DNA of 64,000 bases from Kappaphycus alvarezii (Eukaryota; Rhodophyta; Florideophyceae; Gigartinales; Solieriaceae). The stretch lies in assembly GCA_002205965.3 (NCBI GenBank), contig NADL03000517.1:744001-808000 (forward strand). Direction: 5' to 3'. The position numbers were made by a program, and so were the translations under genes. The notes below the pieces were generated by a model. It made no database searches. It saw nothing but the letters and a program-made list of their open reading frames with translations, and was not told the DNA's origin. This document shows positions 23,102-32,200 of the stretch, in pieces. Each line of letters opens with the position of its first letter. The first letter of the stretch is position 1.

Positions 23102-24392
23102 CACAACAGCATGTCCGTCTTTACAATGCCAACTGAGCAGCAAAACCCTTCTCTTTCACCTTCCCAGATCCCCGATACCGCCTCTAGCCGCAGACAGACA
23201 ACTGTCACATCAAGGGATGAGTGCAGTGCGACAGAAGACATCCCTGCTGAGAACGTTCTTTTACTTCCCTCTATGCAAAGACGACAAGTTCTAAGCGGGG
23301 GCTTTAGTAACTCCAACAGATGAAGATCCGTCGAATAGTAACGATCAGCACGACTCTATCCCACTGCCGAATATGACTACAAATCGTCAACCGGTTTCCC
23401 CCCCCTAAGGGCAATGACGTTGTTGCCAACAACAACCCGTCAGCTCGTGAAGCGCTTGTTGCACCTAGATCTATTATGCCGCCTTCAAGGCTTTCCCAAA
23501 CAAATCCAACTGCAGGCGCCCGCATTGTTGCTCGTCTTCCGATTCGTAGAACCGTACGAAAGAGAGACGTTCAGACAAACACGCAAAGGGGAAATTAGGC
23601 AACTGGCGGGCGCGGTACGATGTTCATACAGATGGAAACGGACGCACTTCTAGATCTTCTTGACGAGAATCTGCCTCTTGGCCGAGATGAGTGGGAATGT
23701 GTCTCATCGAAACATTATCTACGGTTTCCCGAACTGCTGATTCTTTGCGAAGGAAGTTCGCTACACTATACCGTAAATGTGTACCAACTGGTGACCCGAT
23801 GATTCCCCCCGATGTTCTTCGTGCTAAAGAGATTCGTGAACGTATGACAAGCAGATCAGATATGGGCGATGGTGAACAAGCTGCAGATGAAATTGAAGAT
23901 ATGCGTATTGAGCCATCATCAACAGGCGAGACGCATCCAACACCAGAGACGGTTGATTTGCCGACTTCTAACGATCTATATAAACGAGATGTCCCCGGTC
24001 CGGTTGAAATCGGTCCTGCGCATAACGAGCGTCGCAGGCGATCTCCATCTGTGACGCCATCTCCGCGTCCACTTGTTAGCAAACGGGGTCCTCGACGTAG
24101 TACGGACGGTACAGAAGATGACTTAATGTCTGTTTTTAAATTTTCGATGCTGCAAGAGCAGCAGAGACGCGAACAAGACTACCAGTTGAGGCTTGAAGAG
24201 CGAGAGGAAGAACGAAAGAGGAGACAGGAGGAACGGGAGGAACGGGAGAAAGATCGTGCTGAGGAACGCTTGCGTCGCGAACGGAAGGAGAAGAGACATG
24301 ATCAGATGATGCGATCCATGATGATGATGTTACTAGGCAGCCAAAATTCTCAACAAAACCGTCCAGCTTATGGAGGTCCCAATACGCAATAA
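23102..24392 (+). pseudogene. SANT/Myb-like partner protein of the Harbinger-like element, one or more frameshifts
   Basis: The DNA-binding part begins at 23620: METDALLDLLDENLPLGRDE and WECVSSKHYLRFPEL. It continues in another frame (23691-24392): RTADSLRRKFATLYRKCVPT, GDPMIPPDVLRAKEIRERM. The switch near 23735 equals loss of one base. Together they form the trihelical SANT-like domain common in Harbinger partner proteins of oomycetes and algae (DUF6818 type, from memory). After an acidic stretch comes a long charged coiled coil (EERKRRQEEREEREKDRAEE) ending in a Met-rich tail. A Ser/Thr-rich open segment at 23102-23320 may be the original N terminus, but stops separate it. The role, helping the transposase reach the nucleus and bind ends, is family knowledge. 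Confidence 0.6.
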
Positions 24393-24454
24393 CTGCCAGA
24401 GAAAAAATCTCTAGCTAAGCGATACATTTAGTATAGTACATTAGAGTATCGAAG

Positions 24455-25747
24455 TTACAGTAAACCAATCTCGGTGGCAAGGAAGTGGTTTGCTTCAACA
24501 CTCAAATGAGGCATAAAGTTTTTAAGCAGTTGGTTGATACCGACGAGCCTGGTGCGAAGATTAAACAGCAGTACAACGGTTAGTAGAACGATTTTACGCT
24601 CTCCGCGCTCTTCGTATACAAATCTGTCCTTGATCCTGGGAAAGGAGCCCTTCAGCGCGCGCATGCCCCACTCGGATGCTTGTCGCACAGACGTTTCTTG
24701 TGAATATAGTGTTCGAAGTGGCGGATTTCCGTCACTTGACAGAAACGGATCTTGCAATGATTTGATAAGTAATGGATACGATGACTTGCAGAACGCGGAA
24801 TCTACAACACACTGTCCTCCAGAACGGTTGAATACACCTTCAAGCTTAGCGTAAATACCAGTCCAGTCAGAAATGAGAGAGTCATGCATGGATCCGGGGG
24901 CATTAACTGCGCAAGCTATAATATAGCCGTTGGGAGCAAAGACGAAAATGTTTCCGACATAGCGATCATGCGTCCAGCCATTATAGAAAATGTTTTGTAT
25001 AGTAGAGTCACTAGACTGCTCCAAGTAGAGTTTAAGGCCATCAGCAACGCAGTAAACATTTTCAAACATAGAGTGCTTAGAAGAAATTGCTACCTGAAAA
25101 GAGGCAATTTCATCGTCCGTTGGCATTCTGACGGATGCTTGGGGGCCTCTACATAACAAATGAAGTAGAATGCGACGCCCAAAGCGAATAAAAAGTGAGC
25201 AAACGGACGAAGTGATTCCGAAAAGCACGCATAAGACCATAGTAGATCCCCTAGTTCTCCCCCACGCAAGCACGAGTCCTAAACAGTTCTTAGCCGACAT
25301 TGATCTTGGTCTTCCACGCGTACGTTCTCGTACTGGTAAGCGACGTATATAACCATCTCTAGAATAAGGAGAGAATTGGTTAAAATAAAGTTCGAATCGC
25401 TCGAGAACATAGTTGAAGGCTCGGAAGTCAAACCCAGTTAGTGTTATTAGTGACTGATCACACCCTGATCCAAACAAAGTTGCGAAAGCAGACATTGTTG
25501 GATTCTGAAGAGCACGCCTTTTTATTCTTCTATCTCGACGTCGTCGTCCTTTCGCGGTGAGGGTAGAACGGAAGGATTCATTGGCAATTTGTCTTCGGCT
25601 TAGAAGTAAAATAAGGAGCAGTAAGAGCGATCTGAGCGGCATGATCAAAGCATCAGTCTCTTGACAATTGTGGATTTCCGTGCAGGTTGCGCGGATGGCA
25701 CGGAAGCTTGGACTATGAGCACTACACATGCTCATACTGTTCTGCAA
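24455..25747 (-). CDS. Harbinger-like transposase (DDE_Tnp_4 type), intact frame
   Basis: This 430-codon open frame encodes a DDE transposase that cuts and pastes DNA in the nucleus. Family blocks are in order: LITLTGFDFRAFNYVLERF (about residues 100-118), the YSPYS-like FSPYSRDG, GRPRSM, CLGLVLAWGRTRGS, then the catalytic region: VYCVADGLKL (D236), NAPGSMHDSLISDW (D289), CVVDSAFCKSSYPLLIKS (D316) and RQASEWGMRALKGSFPRIK (E359). All acidic residues expected of the active site are present. The true start may be the Met at residue 36 (25642), since relatives tend to begin MPLR followed by a Leu run. It stands convergent to a frameshifted SANT partner, so mobility in this copy may need a partner from elsewhere. 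Confidence 0.85.
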   Translation of the reverse strand: MQNSMSMCSAHSPSFRAIRATCTEIHNCQETDALIMPLRSLLLLLILLLSRRQIANESFRSTLTAKGRRRRDRRIKRRALQNPTMSAFATLFGSGCDQSLITLTGFDFRAFNYVLERFELYFNQFSPYSRDGYIRRLPVRERTRGRPRSMSAKNCLGLVLAWGRTRGSTMVLCVLFGITSSVCSLFIRFGRRILLHLLCRGPQASVRMPTDDEIASFQVAISSKHSMFENVYCVADGLKLYLEQSSDSTIQNIFYNGWTHDRYVGNIFVFAPNGYIIACAVNAPGSMHDSLISDWTGIYAKLEGVFNRSGGQCVVDSAFCKSSYPLLIKSLQDPFLSSDGNPPLRTLYSQETSVRQASEWGMRALKGSFPRIKDRFVYEERGERKIVLLTVVLLFNLRTRLVGINQLLKNFMPHLSVEANHFLATEIGLL

Positions 25748-25799
25748 AGGCGTTAGAGCACAAAATGATGCAATTATTTCCGTGCCGAATTTGGATTTG

Positions 25800-26189
25800 C
25801 TACTACCATTTACTTTGTTTTTCTAGCAGTTTGTGAGTCTCACAATTAGTATTTCAGGATTCGTCCATTGTACCATCATCTTTACTTCATGTATTGCAAA
25901 AGGCGCATAAGCCTAGCTGTCAGTGTAAGCTAAGATAGTTGAAGTTCGTCGCTAACAACATTGTACAGTATAACCCATAAAGATTTACCACCACATAGCA
26001 ATGAAGGGAACGGGCCAAATTTAAAAGGAAATCTGACCAATCGTCTCTTTAATACGGTTTATAAAAAAGATCAAAGTATCTCATAAAAACAGGTTTTCCA
26101 AAAATTTTAACACACTTCGGTTACCCGAGGCGGCGAAAAAACTATGGAGCATTTGGCAAATTCCGCTGAAAGAGGAGACTTTGAGGCGT
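25800..26189. other. Spacer with the 3' end of mariner 1
   Basis: No gene was recognised. The part next to 26190 presumably holds the 3' flank and inverted end of the split mariner, but I could not match it to the other side. A GTACAGTATA motif lies near 25964. Confidence 0.35.
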
Positions 26190-26332
26190 TCAATGGATTG
26201 ATTTGAGACCGTTGGTTTCAACTACATCTAAACAACGCTTTTGCATGTCTGTTAAAAGACTGGACAACGAGGCACTGTCCAATTTTTCCCATTCACTCAA
26301 AACAGCTGCCTAAAGTTCATTCACACTGTTAT
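26190..26332 (-). pseudogene. Mariner 1 transposase, C-terminal part
   Basis: The minus-strand reading QYNSVNEL.AAVLSEWEKL, then DSASLSSLLTDMQKRCLDVV and ETNGLKSIH, is the C-terminal helix region of Tc1/mariner transposases (EL..A....W..I......L..SM..R...VI...G), ending at a stop at 26190-26192. One internal stop replaces a residue after NEL. The rest of the gene lies beyond 28301, beyond the inserted Harbinger-like element. Confidence 0.75.
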
Positions 26333-26698
26333 ACTGGGTGCATCCGGGAAATGTCAGTTCTCCAATTCGCCAAATTTTGGCGCCCCAGAAAATTCCATTC
26401 CTGATGCAACGAAGCGAAATCGCCACTTTCGATTTGCCTTACCAAGACAATATATTTGCGCCATAAAAACATTACACCTCTACACTCAATTGCGTTGCCT
26501 CTCTCCCTCCCATCATCTCCCTCCCTCCCAATTCGGTTCCGTTTCATCCCCTAGCTCCTTGTTGGCCGCAACCCCCTCACTTGTGCACCCCCCTCCCTCA
26601 CCAGTCGTCTGTGTGTCATCTCCCACCCCCTCTTCCACTGCAACCCCCTCATTTGCGCGCCCCTCCCTCACCCATCGTTGTCTTGCCGCCCTCGACAT

Positions 26699-27546
26699 TA
26701 TGGCATCTCTATCCGCTCCCGGTTCCAGGGAGCGTGAGGTGTCCAGTGCATCACCAGATACTATCTCGTCGCCTCCGGCGGGGTCGCCCCTACAGGCACC
26801 GTCCGGACCCACCGTTTTAGTCGGGACTCCAAGCTCTCTACCCTCGAGTAGAACGGGCAGAAAGACAAAAAACACGCGCCGTTGCCCCTAATTATTCCGC
26901 AGACGACACGAAAGCAATGATTGATGCGGTGGAGGAGGTAGAGCCGATGAGCAGTAACCACTAGGCAGTTGTTGCGGCGATATTCAAGACGTGGGCGGAA
27001 GGGAATGATCGGCCTATGCGGGATCAAGAACCCCTCAAGAATAAGTTTGACAAGTCGGCTAATGCCAAGAAGAAGACAGGCGACCCTTCATCCCCCGAGC
27101 CGATAAGGCGGGCGAAACACCTTGAGCGAAACATACAGAACAAGGCTGCGGCGACTGTGCTTAGAGAGCACAGCGATGATGACCAAAACGAATCGCAAAT
27201 GAACAGCTTGGCAGCTGGTGGGGAGTGGAAAACGCAGACGGAAACTGAGCCTGTGGGAACTAGGAAGGGGAAGCGGAAGGCGGGAAGTAGGGCCACAGGA
27301 ACGCCTTCAAAGAGATCTGCGAGTATTGATCGCGAGCTTCTCGAGCACGTCGGTCAAATTTCATCGCACATGGTTGCGATTTCGCAGGCGATTCCGGCAG
27401 CGGAGGGCAACACTACGAATGCTATGACGAGAGATTACATTAAAAGTGCTATCAAGGAAGAGGTTGCCAAGAGCTTGTGTCCAATGAATGAGTTGCTGCA
27501 ACAAATGGCTGTTATGATCAAGAGTTTATCCGAATATCAGGGCTAG
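26699..27546 (+). pseudogene. SANT/Myb-like partner gene of the nested Harbinger-like element
   Basis: The head (from ATG at 26699) is rich in Ser, Pro and Gly. Near 26885 one frameshift leads into NYSADDTKAMIDAVEEVEPM, SSNH then a TAG where Trp is expected, AVVAAIFKTWAEGNDRPMRD, QEPLKNKFDKSANAKKKTGD and SPEPIRRAKHLERNI. This is a nearly complete SANT-like domain. A basic linker (RKGKRKAGSR) and a coiled-coil-like C terminus (IKSAIKEEVAKSLCPMNELL) follow to the stop at 27546. Only one frameshift and one nonsense codon separate it from an intact gene, while its transposase has lost its core. Confidence 0.7.
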
Positions 27547-27582
27547 AAGCTTCATCGTATACGAACTTTGGTCTTATTTTCT

Positions 27583-28114
27583 TTACCCTCTCTGCTGAAC
27601 CCGGCAGTAAACTGTGCGGATTTGATTCAATCCTGCATATCGTGTCCTATAGTTTAACAAATGGCAACATATGGTCAGAAGCGTTAAGCCCTTTGCTGCG
27701 TCTGCTGGTAGCGGGACCTTGAGCCTTGCGAATGTCTCCTTTATGGAGCGAATGCCCCATTCTGCATTCTGTCGCTCGCTCAGCATTGTCGTTCTGCCTC
27801 AAACCAGGGGAGTAGCTGATCCTCGACTAAAGTACGAGTAAAGTTTGTTGTAAGCAGAAAGTCATCGTCTGTACCACAGGACAGAATCTGGTTCTACGGG
27901 TTGAGCTTAAGCTTCTAATCGGATGGAGCAGTGCGGCTCGGCGGAATTTTGCGCTGCGTCGAGACCGATTGGGGTGCCGGGGTCGCGCTCGGGATCGACG
28001 AATTCGGAAGGCGACTATCGCAACAGTGAGGGATGCTGCCAAGGCAGCCAAAGCCTTTCGTCTTGTTGGATGCATAGCGGTTGGGAGTGTGTTCGATATG
28101 ACGTATGGTGTCAT
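27583..28114 (-). pseudogene. Harbinger-like transposase remnant lacking its catalytic middle
   Basis: On the minus strand the start (28114 to about 27830) reads RRKALAALAASLTVAIVAFR and, in a second frame, DFLLTTNFTRTLVEDQLLPW, matching the N-terminal part of this transposase type. The end (27786-27583) reads LSERQNAEWGIRSIKETFAR, then LKVPLPADA and RYAGLNQIRTVY, matching the last catalytic Glu block (EWG) and the C terminus. The segment with all three Asp residues, expected to be about 600-700 bases, is missing. The protein could not be active. Confidence 0.7.
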
Positions 28115-28300
28115 ATTTGATACTTATTTACACCTCCAAAACACAGTTTTATGTCACATCTGGCATGTGGCGAAGTGGAGAGACCCCTGGGGGGTCTCTC
28201 CGGTTGATCATATTTGGCAGAATTTCTCCACTTTTTAAGGGCTCTCATTGGTCGTATTTTTGGCGAATTGGCGAACTGATATTTTCTGGATGCCACCACT

Positions 28301-29200
28301 GCTTCATACCCGATACACAGCCTTTGCCAGCACGTGCCAAACATTTCCAATTCGATTAAGTTCGGGACTTCTCGCGGTCCAGTCTATGACAGTAATATTT
28401 TTCTGTGTATCAGGCCGTTGCCTTGCAGAAAATACACCCAAATGGGTTCTTTTCTTCGATAAACGGCAGAAAGTAGTCTTCTAAGTCCTTTATGTATTTT
28501 TTATCATTCTGTTTCCTTTTAAGAACAGCGATTACAGTTCGTCCTTTCTCGGAAAAGCCAGTCCAGACCATTAATGAAACTTCTTTTTGTTGGGGACACG
28601 ATAAAAATGTTTCCTTTTCCCTTAGATCATGTCAATAAAATTTCAATCCGTCTGTTCCATCGGGGTTGATTTTTTTCATCTGAAAACAACACCTTTTCCC
28701 AGTCTTCAATTCTCCAAATCTCCTTTTCCCATGCCCACTTCAATTTACTTTTAACATGATTCTTTGTCAACGTCGGTGATTTCTTGGCTTTCTTATATTT
28801 AAAAATTTGAATGCTAGTAAGGATCTGCTGAGTTCCACGATTGGAGATGGTTATTTCGAGTTCCTTACGCAGCTTTTCTGCTGACTTTTTAGATTTTGAA
28901 TCCTCTCAAAGGATTCTTTTCTACCTCTCTGTAATTTTTCGCCTTTTTGCACCCATATGTGGCTTGTTGTATTTTTGGTGATCCTTTAGAAACTTTTTTA
29001 CTGCTTTCCGACTTTTATTGGGCGATTTCTGCTTGTGAGTTGTTTTTTTTCATGCCAAGAAAGTGCTCTGTATTGCTTTTTTTTAGTTATTTTGACCCAT
29101 TTGGCATCTGATGTTAGCTGCTTGCGGCGGTTGTTGTTCAGGTGAATTTTGGCCTTTACTTCTGTATCGCACTGTGCAGAAGACGGCTGCATGTTAATGT
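28301..29200 (-). pseudogene. Mariner 1 transposase, N-terminal and catalytic part
   Basis: Read leftward from about 29190, several frames give mariner blocks: KKINPDGTDGLKFY.HDLREK (first catalytic Asp region, DGPDG), VSLMVWTGFSEKGRTVIAVL, KYIKDLEDYFLPFIEEKNPF, then FCKATA for QQDNA, and DWTARSPELNRIGNVWHVLA (SPDLNPIENLW) ending at KAVYRV next to the Harbinger insertion. The N-terminal helix-turn-helix part is poorly preserved. Many stops. The C terminus continues at 26332. Confidence 0.7.
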
Positions 29201-29534
29201 ACTACATATTTTTTTTACGCCAAGAGATAGCCTTTGTACTGTGTGTAATACCAAGTACGTACAACTGCCGGTTGATGCCATTAGCCACCCCCCTAACTCA
29301 GTGTTTCTCCATGATGGAATTTTCGAATTTAAAAAGATATCTGTCCATTACATTAAATGCTCTAGAAAGTCAGTGAAACTGTGCTGTGGGAACATATAGC
29401 GAACTGATTGTAAACATATTGGCAAAACAGATTTGAGGGGGTGTTTGCAGTAAAATCACTTTCGTCTTCTCGGCTTAAAGCTAAGAGAAAATCTCTACAT
29501 TCAGTAATAAATTTGCTTTCTTTAGCATTTCAAT

Positions 29535-30484
29535 AAGTTTCAAGTGCTCTTATGCATAGAAGAAACCAGCCTTTACAAAAACATTTGAACAATTGAGGCC
29601 AAAAACCCGTTATACAGGCTATAAGGTCTTCTGAGGTCGTAAACTGCCGGTAACCTCCATAAAATTCCCTTGCGAGTATTTCCCATAAATTTTCTATCTG
29701 ATTCAGATCTGGAGAACGAACGGGTCAGTCCATTTCTCTAATTCAATTCTCGCAAAACCAGTCTTTTGTTGATCTCGCCGCATGAGCTGGAGCATTATCT
29801 TGCTGGAATGTCCATGTCACTGGCATGAAATCATCTGCCCACGTCAACATATCCTCTTCTACCATCTTGACATAGATGCTAGAATTGAGCAGGCACGCTA
29901 TCTTTTTCAACTTCGTCTTATCATGAGAACAAAAAAACACCCCAAACCATGACAACATTACCCCACTGTTGACACGTCGATAAAACCTGTTTTCCTTTTC
30001 CTAAATCATATCAGTAGTAATGCAGACCATTCGGACCATCACAATTAAAGCGCTTTTCGTCGGTAGAGAGGACTGCACCCCAAAAGGTTTGGTCCATTTG
30101 CGCATGCTTCCGAGCCCATTCGATGGGAGCAATTTCGTGCCTTTCGGTCAACAAAGGAGCATTTTTAACTCTGCAATACTTCAAGAAAACGCCCCCAGTA
30201 AGATATGCAAGTTACGACTTACCGAGATAGGCAATTACAAGGAGTTATGGAGATCTCGGGAGCTCAATGCCTGATATGAGGCCGCTCGAAGTAGCCTTCT
30301 TTCATCCTTCGTCAGTTATTGTGGTATTTTGCTGTGCGTAAGCGCCTGGAGCACGTAAGAAGTTGCTGATAACTTTGCGAGACCTTTGAAGTTGACGAGC
30401 GATCTCTGAGAGTTTTTGGCCTGCTGTTCGCAAAGCTAACGCCTGGGATCGCTCTTTTTCAGTCAGTTGTGTGCCACGAGGCAC
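29535..30484 (-). pseudogene. Mariner 2 (Tc3-like) transposase, decayed
   Basis: The ATG at 30484 opens MPRGTQLTEKERSQALALRT, AGQKLSEIARQLQRSRKVIS, a helix-turn-helix as in Tc3-like transposases. Further on: NAPLLTERHEIAPIEWARKH, STDEKRFNCDGPNGLHYY, NVVMVWGVFF, TWFQQDNAPAH-type TFQQDNAPAHAARSTKDW (second catalytic Asp), RSPDLNQIENLWEILAREFY and a degraded C terminus to about 29535. At least four stops and several frame changes occur. It shares blocks with mariner 1, but their N termini differ, so they are different families lying side by side in the same direction. Confidence 0.75.
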
Positions 30485-32200
30485 TTTGAATAAAGGAAGA
30501 AGGGGTAAAGCGATATTACTACCCTATACGTACAGTACTGTATACCCTGTATGGCCTCATGTTATTTCTGTGGTTGTATTCTGTTTACTGAAATGGCAGT
30601 CTCTTGTTTTAATGGTCATACTGTACCAATGGCCGTGGCCAATAATGGGCCACGACTGCAATGATTAGGCACATGCTTTTACTTGAGTGCTAGGTTGGCA
30701 AGTGGCAGTAGTATTGTACAGTACAGTATAGTGCGCCTGTAATACGGGGGGGAATTTTTGGGTAATTTATTATTTAGAAAGTAATGTCATTTCTTGAAGT
30801 GAGGCCACACGTTACATTAGAGATTGAAGAGAGTGGGTGCGAGCTTACAGAGTCCGGGGTTAGCAGCGTGGCCGTGTCACCCTAGAAAAAGGGCCGGAGT
30901 CTGGCTATCAGGCAGGCAGCATTGGACATTGATGACGGTGCGGCGTGCCTTTGGGTGAGGACTTCTTTAACCCTTCATTTCGTCTCCATTGTCCTTACCG
31001 GCACATTTCGTAGCACGTAGGCATCTGGGTGCCAACCTCCGAGAGTGGAGATGAGGACGAGAATGAGTTTTGCAATAATCATGAACGCACTGCTTCAGGG
31101 TCATCTGAATGAGTCGCGTGAATACTGTGCACTTTACTGTACACTGTACTCGCTGTTTCCTTTCGCTTTTAAACCTACTGTTTGTTACAGTCTCCGAAGG
31201 AACGTGATCTGCGCAGCCCTATCAGTCCGTCGACAAGTTCGTTCGTCCGGAGTTTTCTTCGTCTTGGTTGTCGTCGTCTGTAAGTTGTCATGCTTACACT
31301 AGAAATTTTTAAAGCTGTCTGGATCCCGTATTTAGATGGTGGACTTTTCTTCTAGTCCCCCCTTTGTCCTTGTTGGAGTGTGTGATGGTTCAGCCGTCGC
31401 CTGGAGATGTTCTTAGTCTTCTATTGTAACAGCTACCTGTATGGTTCAGGTTTTTGAACACATTAAAAGATCCTCCCCCCACACTGTACACCCGCATGAT
31501 CTACTGTACTCTACTCAACACTGTGTACACTCTAATTCCTCGTCAAACCGTCGCCGCCGTCTCGTTAGCTCCAGTTCCGTTCGTGTGTATAGACACTGCG
31601 TTAAGACGCGCACCTAAGGCGTCACGTAGGGCGAGATAGAACTAAGGAATACAAATTGTTGACTAAAAAGTCCAGTGTGTTCCGCTAGAGTGCAATACGT
31701 TGGCGCCTTATTCAACTATCTCAACGTCTACCTCTGTGTTTGCCGCGACGAGTAAAGCAGTTGATCGTAAACTTGCTCGTTGAGGCGTGTAGTAAATTGT
31801 TTTATACAACAGAATGGCCGTGTAATTGTAGTACTCGCCGCACAATCGGTTTATTAGGAGAGAAAAGGAAACATTCATTCATACTATTGTATTTCTACGT
31901 TTTTCTACATTCTAAGGCTTTCAGCCTCATTAACTAGTTAGCTACGCGCCTGCAGCGGAGTTTCGTGACACTCATATCGCGTCATACCGCACTAACGGGA
32001 TAAGAAAAGGAATTAGAGAAAAGTTTTCGTGCGATCGCCCGATCGGTATTTAAACTGTACCGAGATATACTACGGTAAAGGAAGATAGTTGTGATTGAGT
32101 TTGAATTGATAGTATCTGCTGAATTATTTTACGTAATTTAGCGGTTTAGAACCCCTAAACCGCTAAACCCCTATAACACAAGACCCAAAAGAATTTTTCC
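30485..32200. other. Spacer, no gene recognised
   Basis: A perfect 12-base palindrome TACAGTACTGTA lies at 30531-30542 just outside mariner 2, and GTACAGTACAGTATAG at 30717-30732. Short open frames at 31045-31302 and 31454-31639 are Ser/Leu/Tyr-rich and look fortuitous. Nothing else could be supported. Confidence 0.45.

Larger units (their letters stand above)
22930..25799. mobile_element. Harbinger-like DNA transposon with SANT partner and transposase
   Basis: A plus-strand SANT-like gene and a minus-strand transposase face each other tail to tail, 62 bases apart. Imperfect inverted ends are proposed: AAATCCACATTTGCGCAC at 22930-22947 against the complement of 25782-25799 (AAATCCAAATTCGGCAC), 15 of 17 alignable bases with one gap. 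I could not find a convincing target duplication, so the outer limits are tentative. The transposase frame is open, and this is the least decayed transposon in the window. Confidence 0.55.
26336..28297. mobile_element. Internally deleted Harbinger-like transposon nested in mariner 1
   Basis: The element of 1962 bp is bounded by imperfect inverted ends: GGGTGCATCCGGGAAATGTC at 26336 against the complement of the right end, GGTGGCATCCAGAAAATATC; the match runs on through CAGTTC.CCAATTCGCCAAA. It is flanked by the 3-bp direct repeat ACT (26333-26335 and 28298-28300), the duplication length typical of Harbinger. Removing the element and one ACT rejoins the mariner reading ...MK|QYNSVNEL in frame. 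Inside are a SANT-like gene (+) and a transposase remnant (-), convergent as in the element at 22.9-25.8 kb. Confidence 0.85.
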
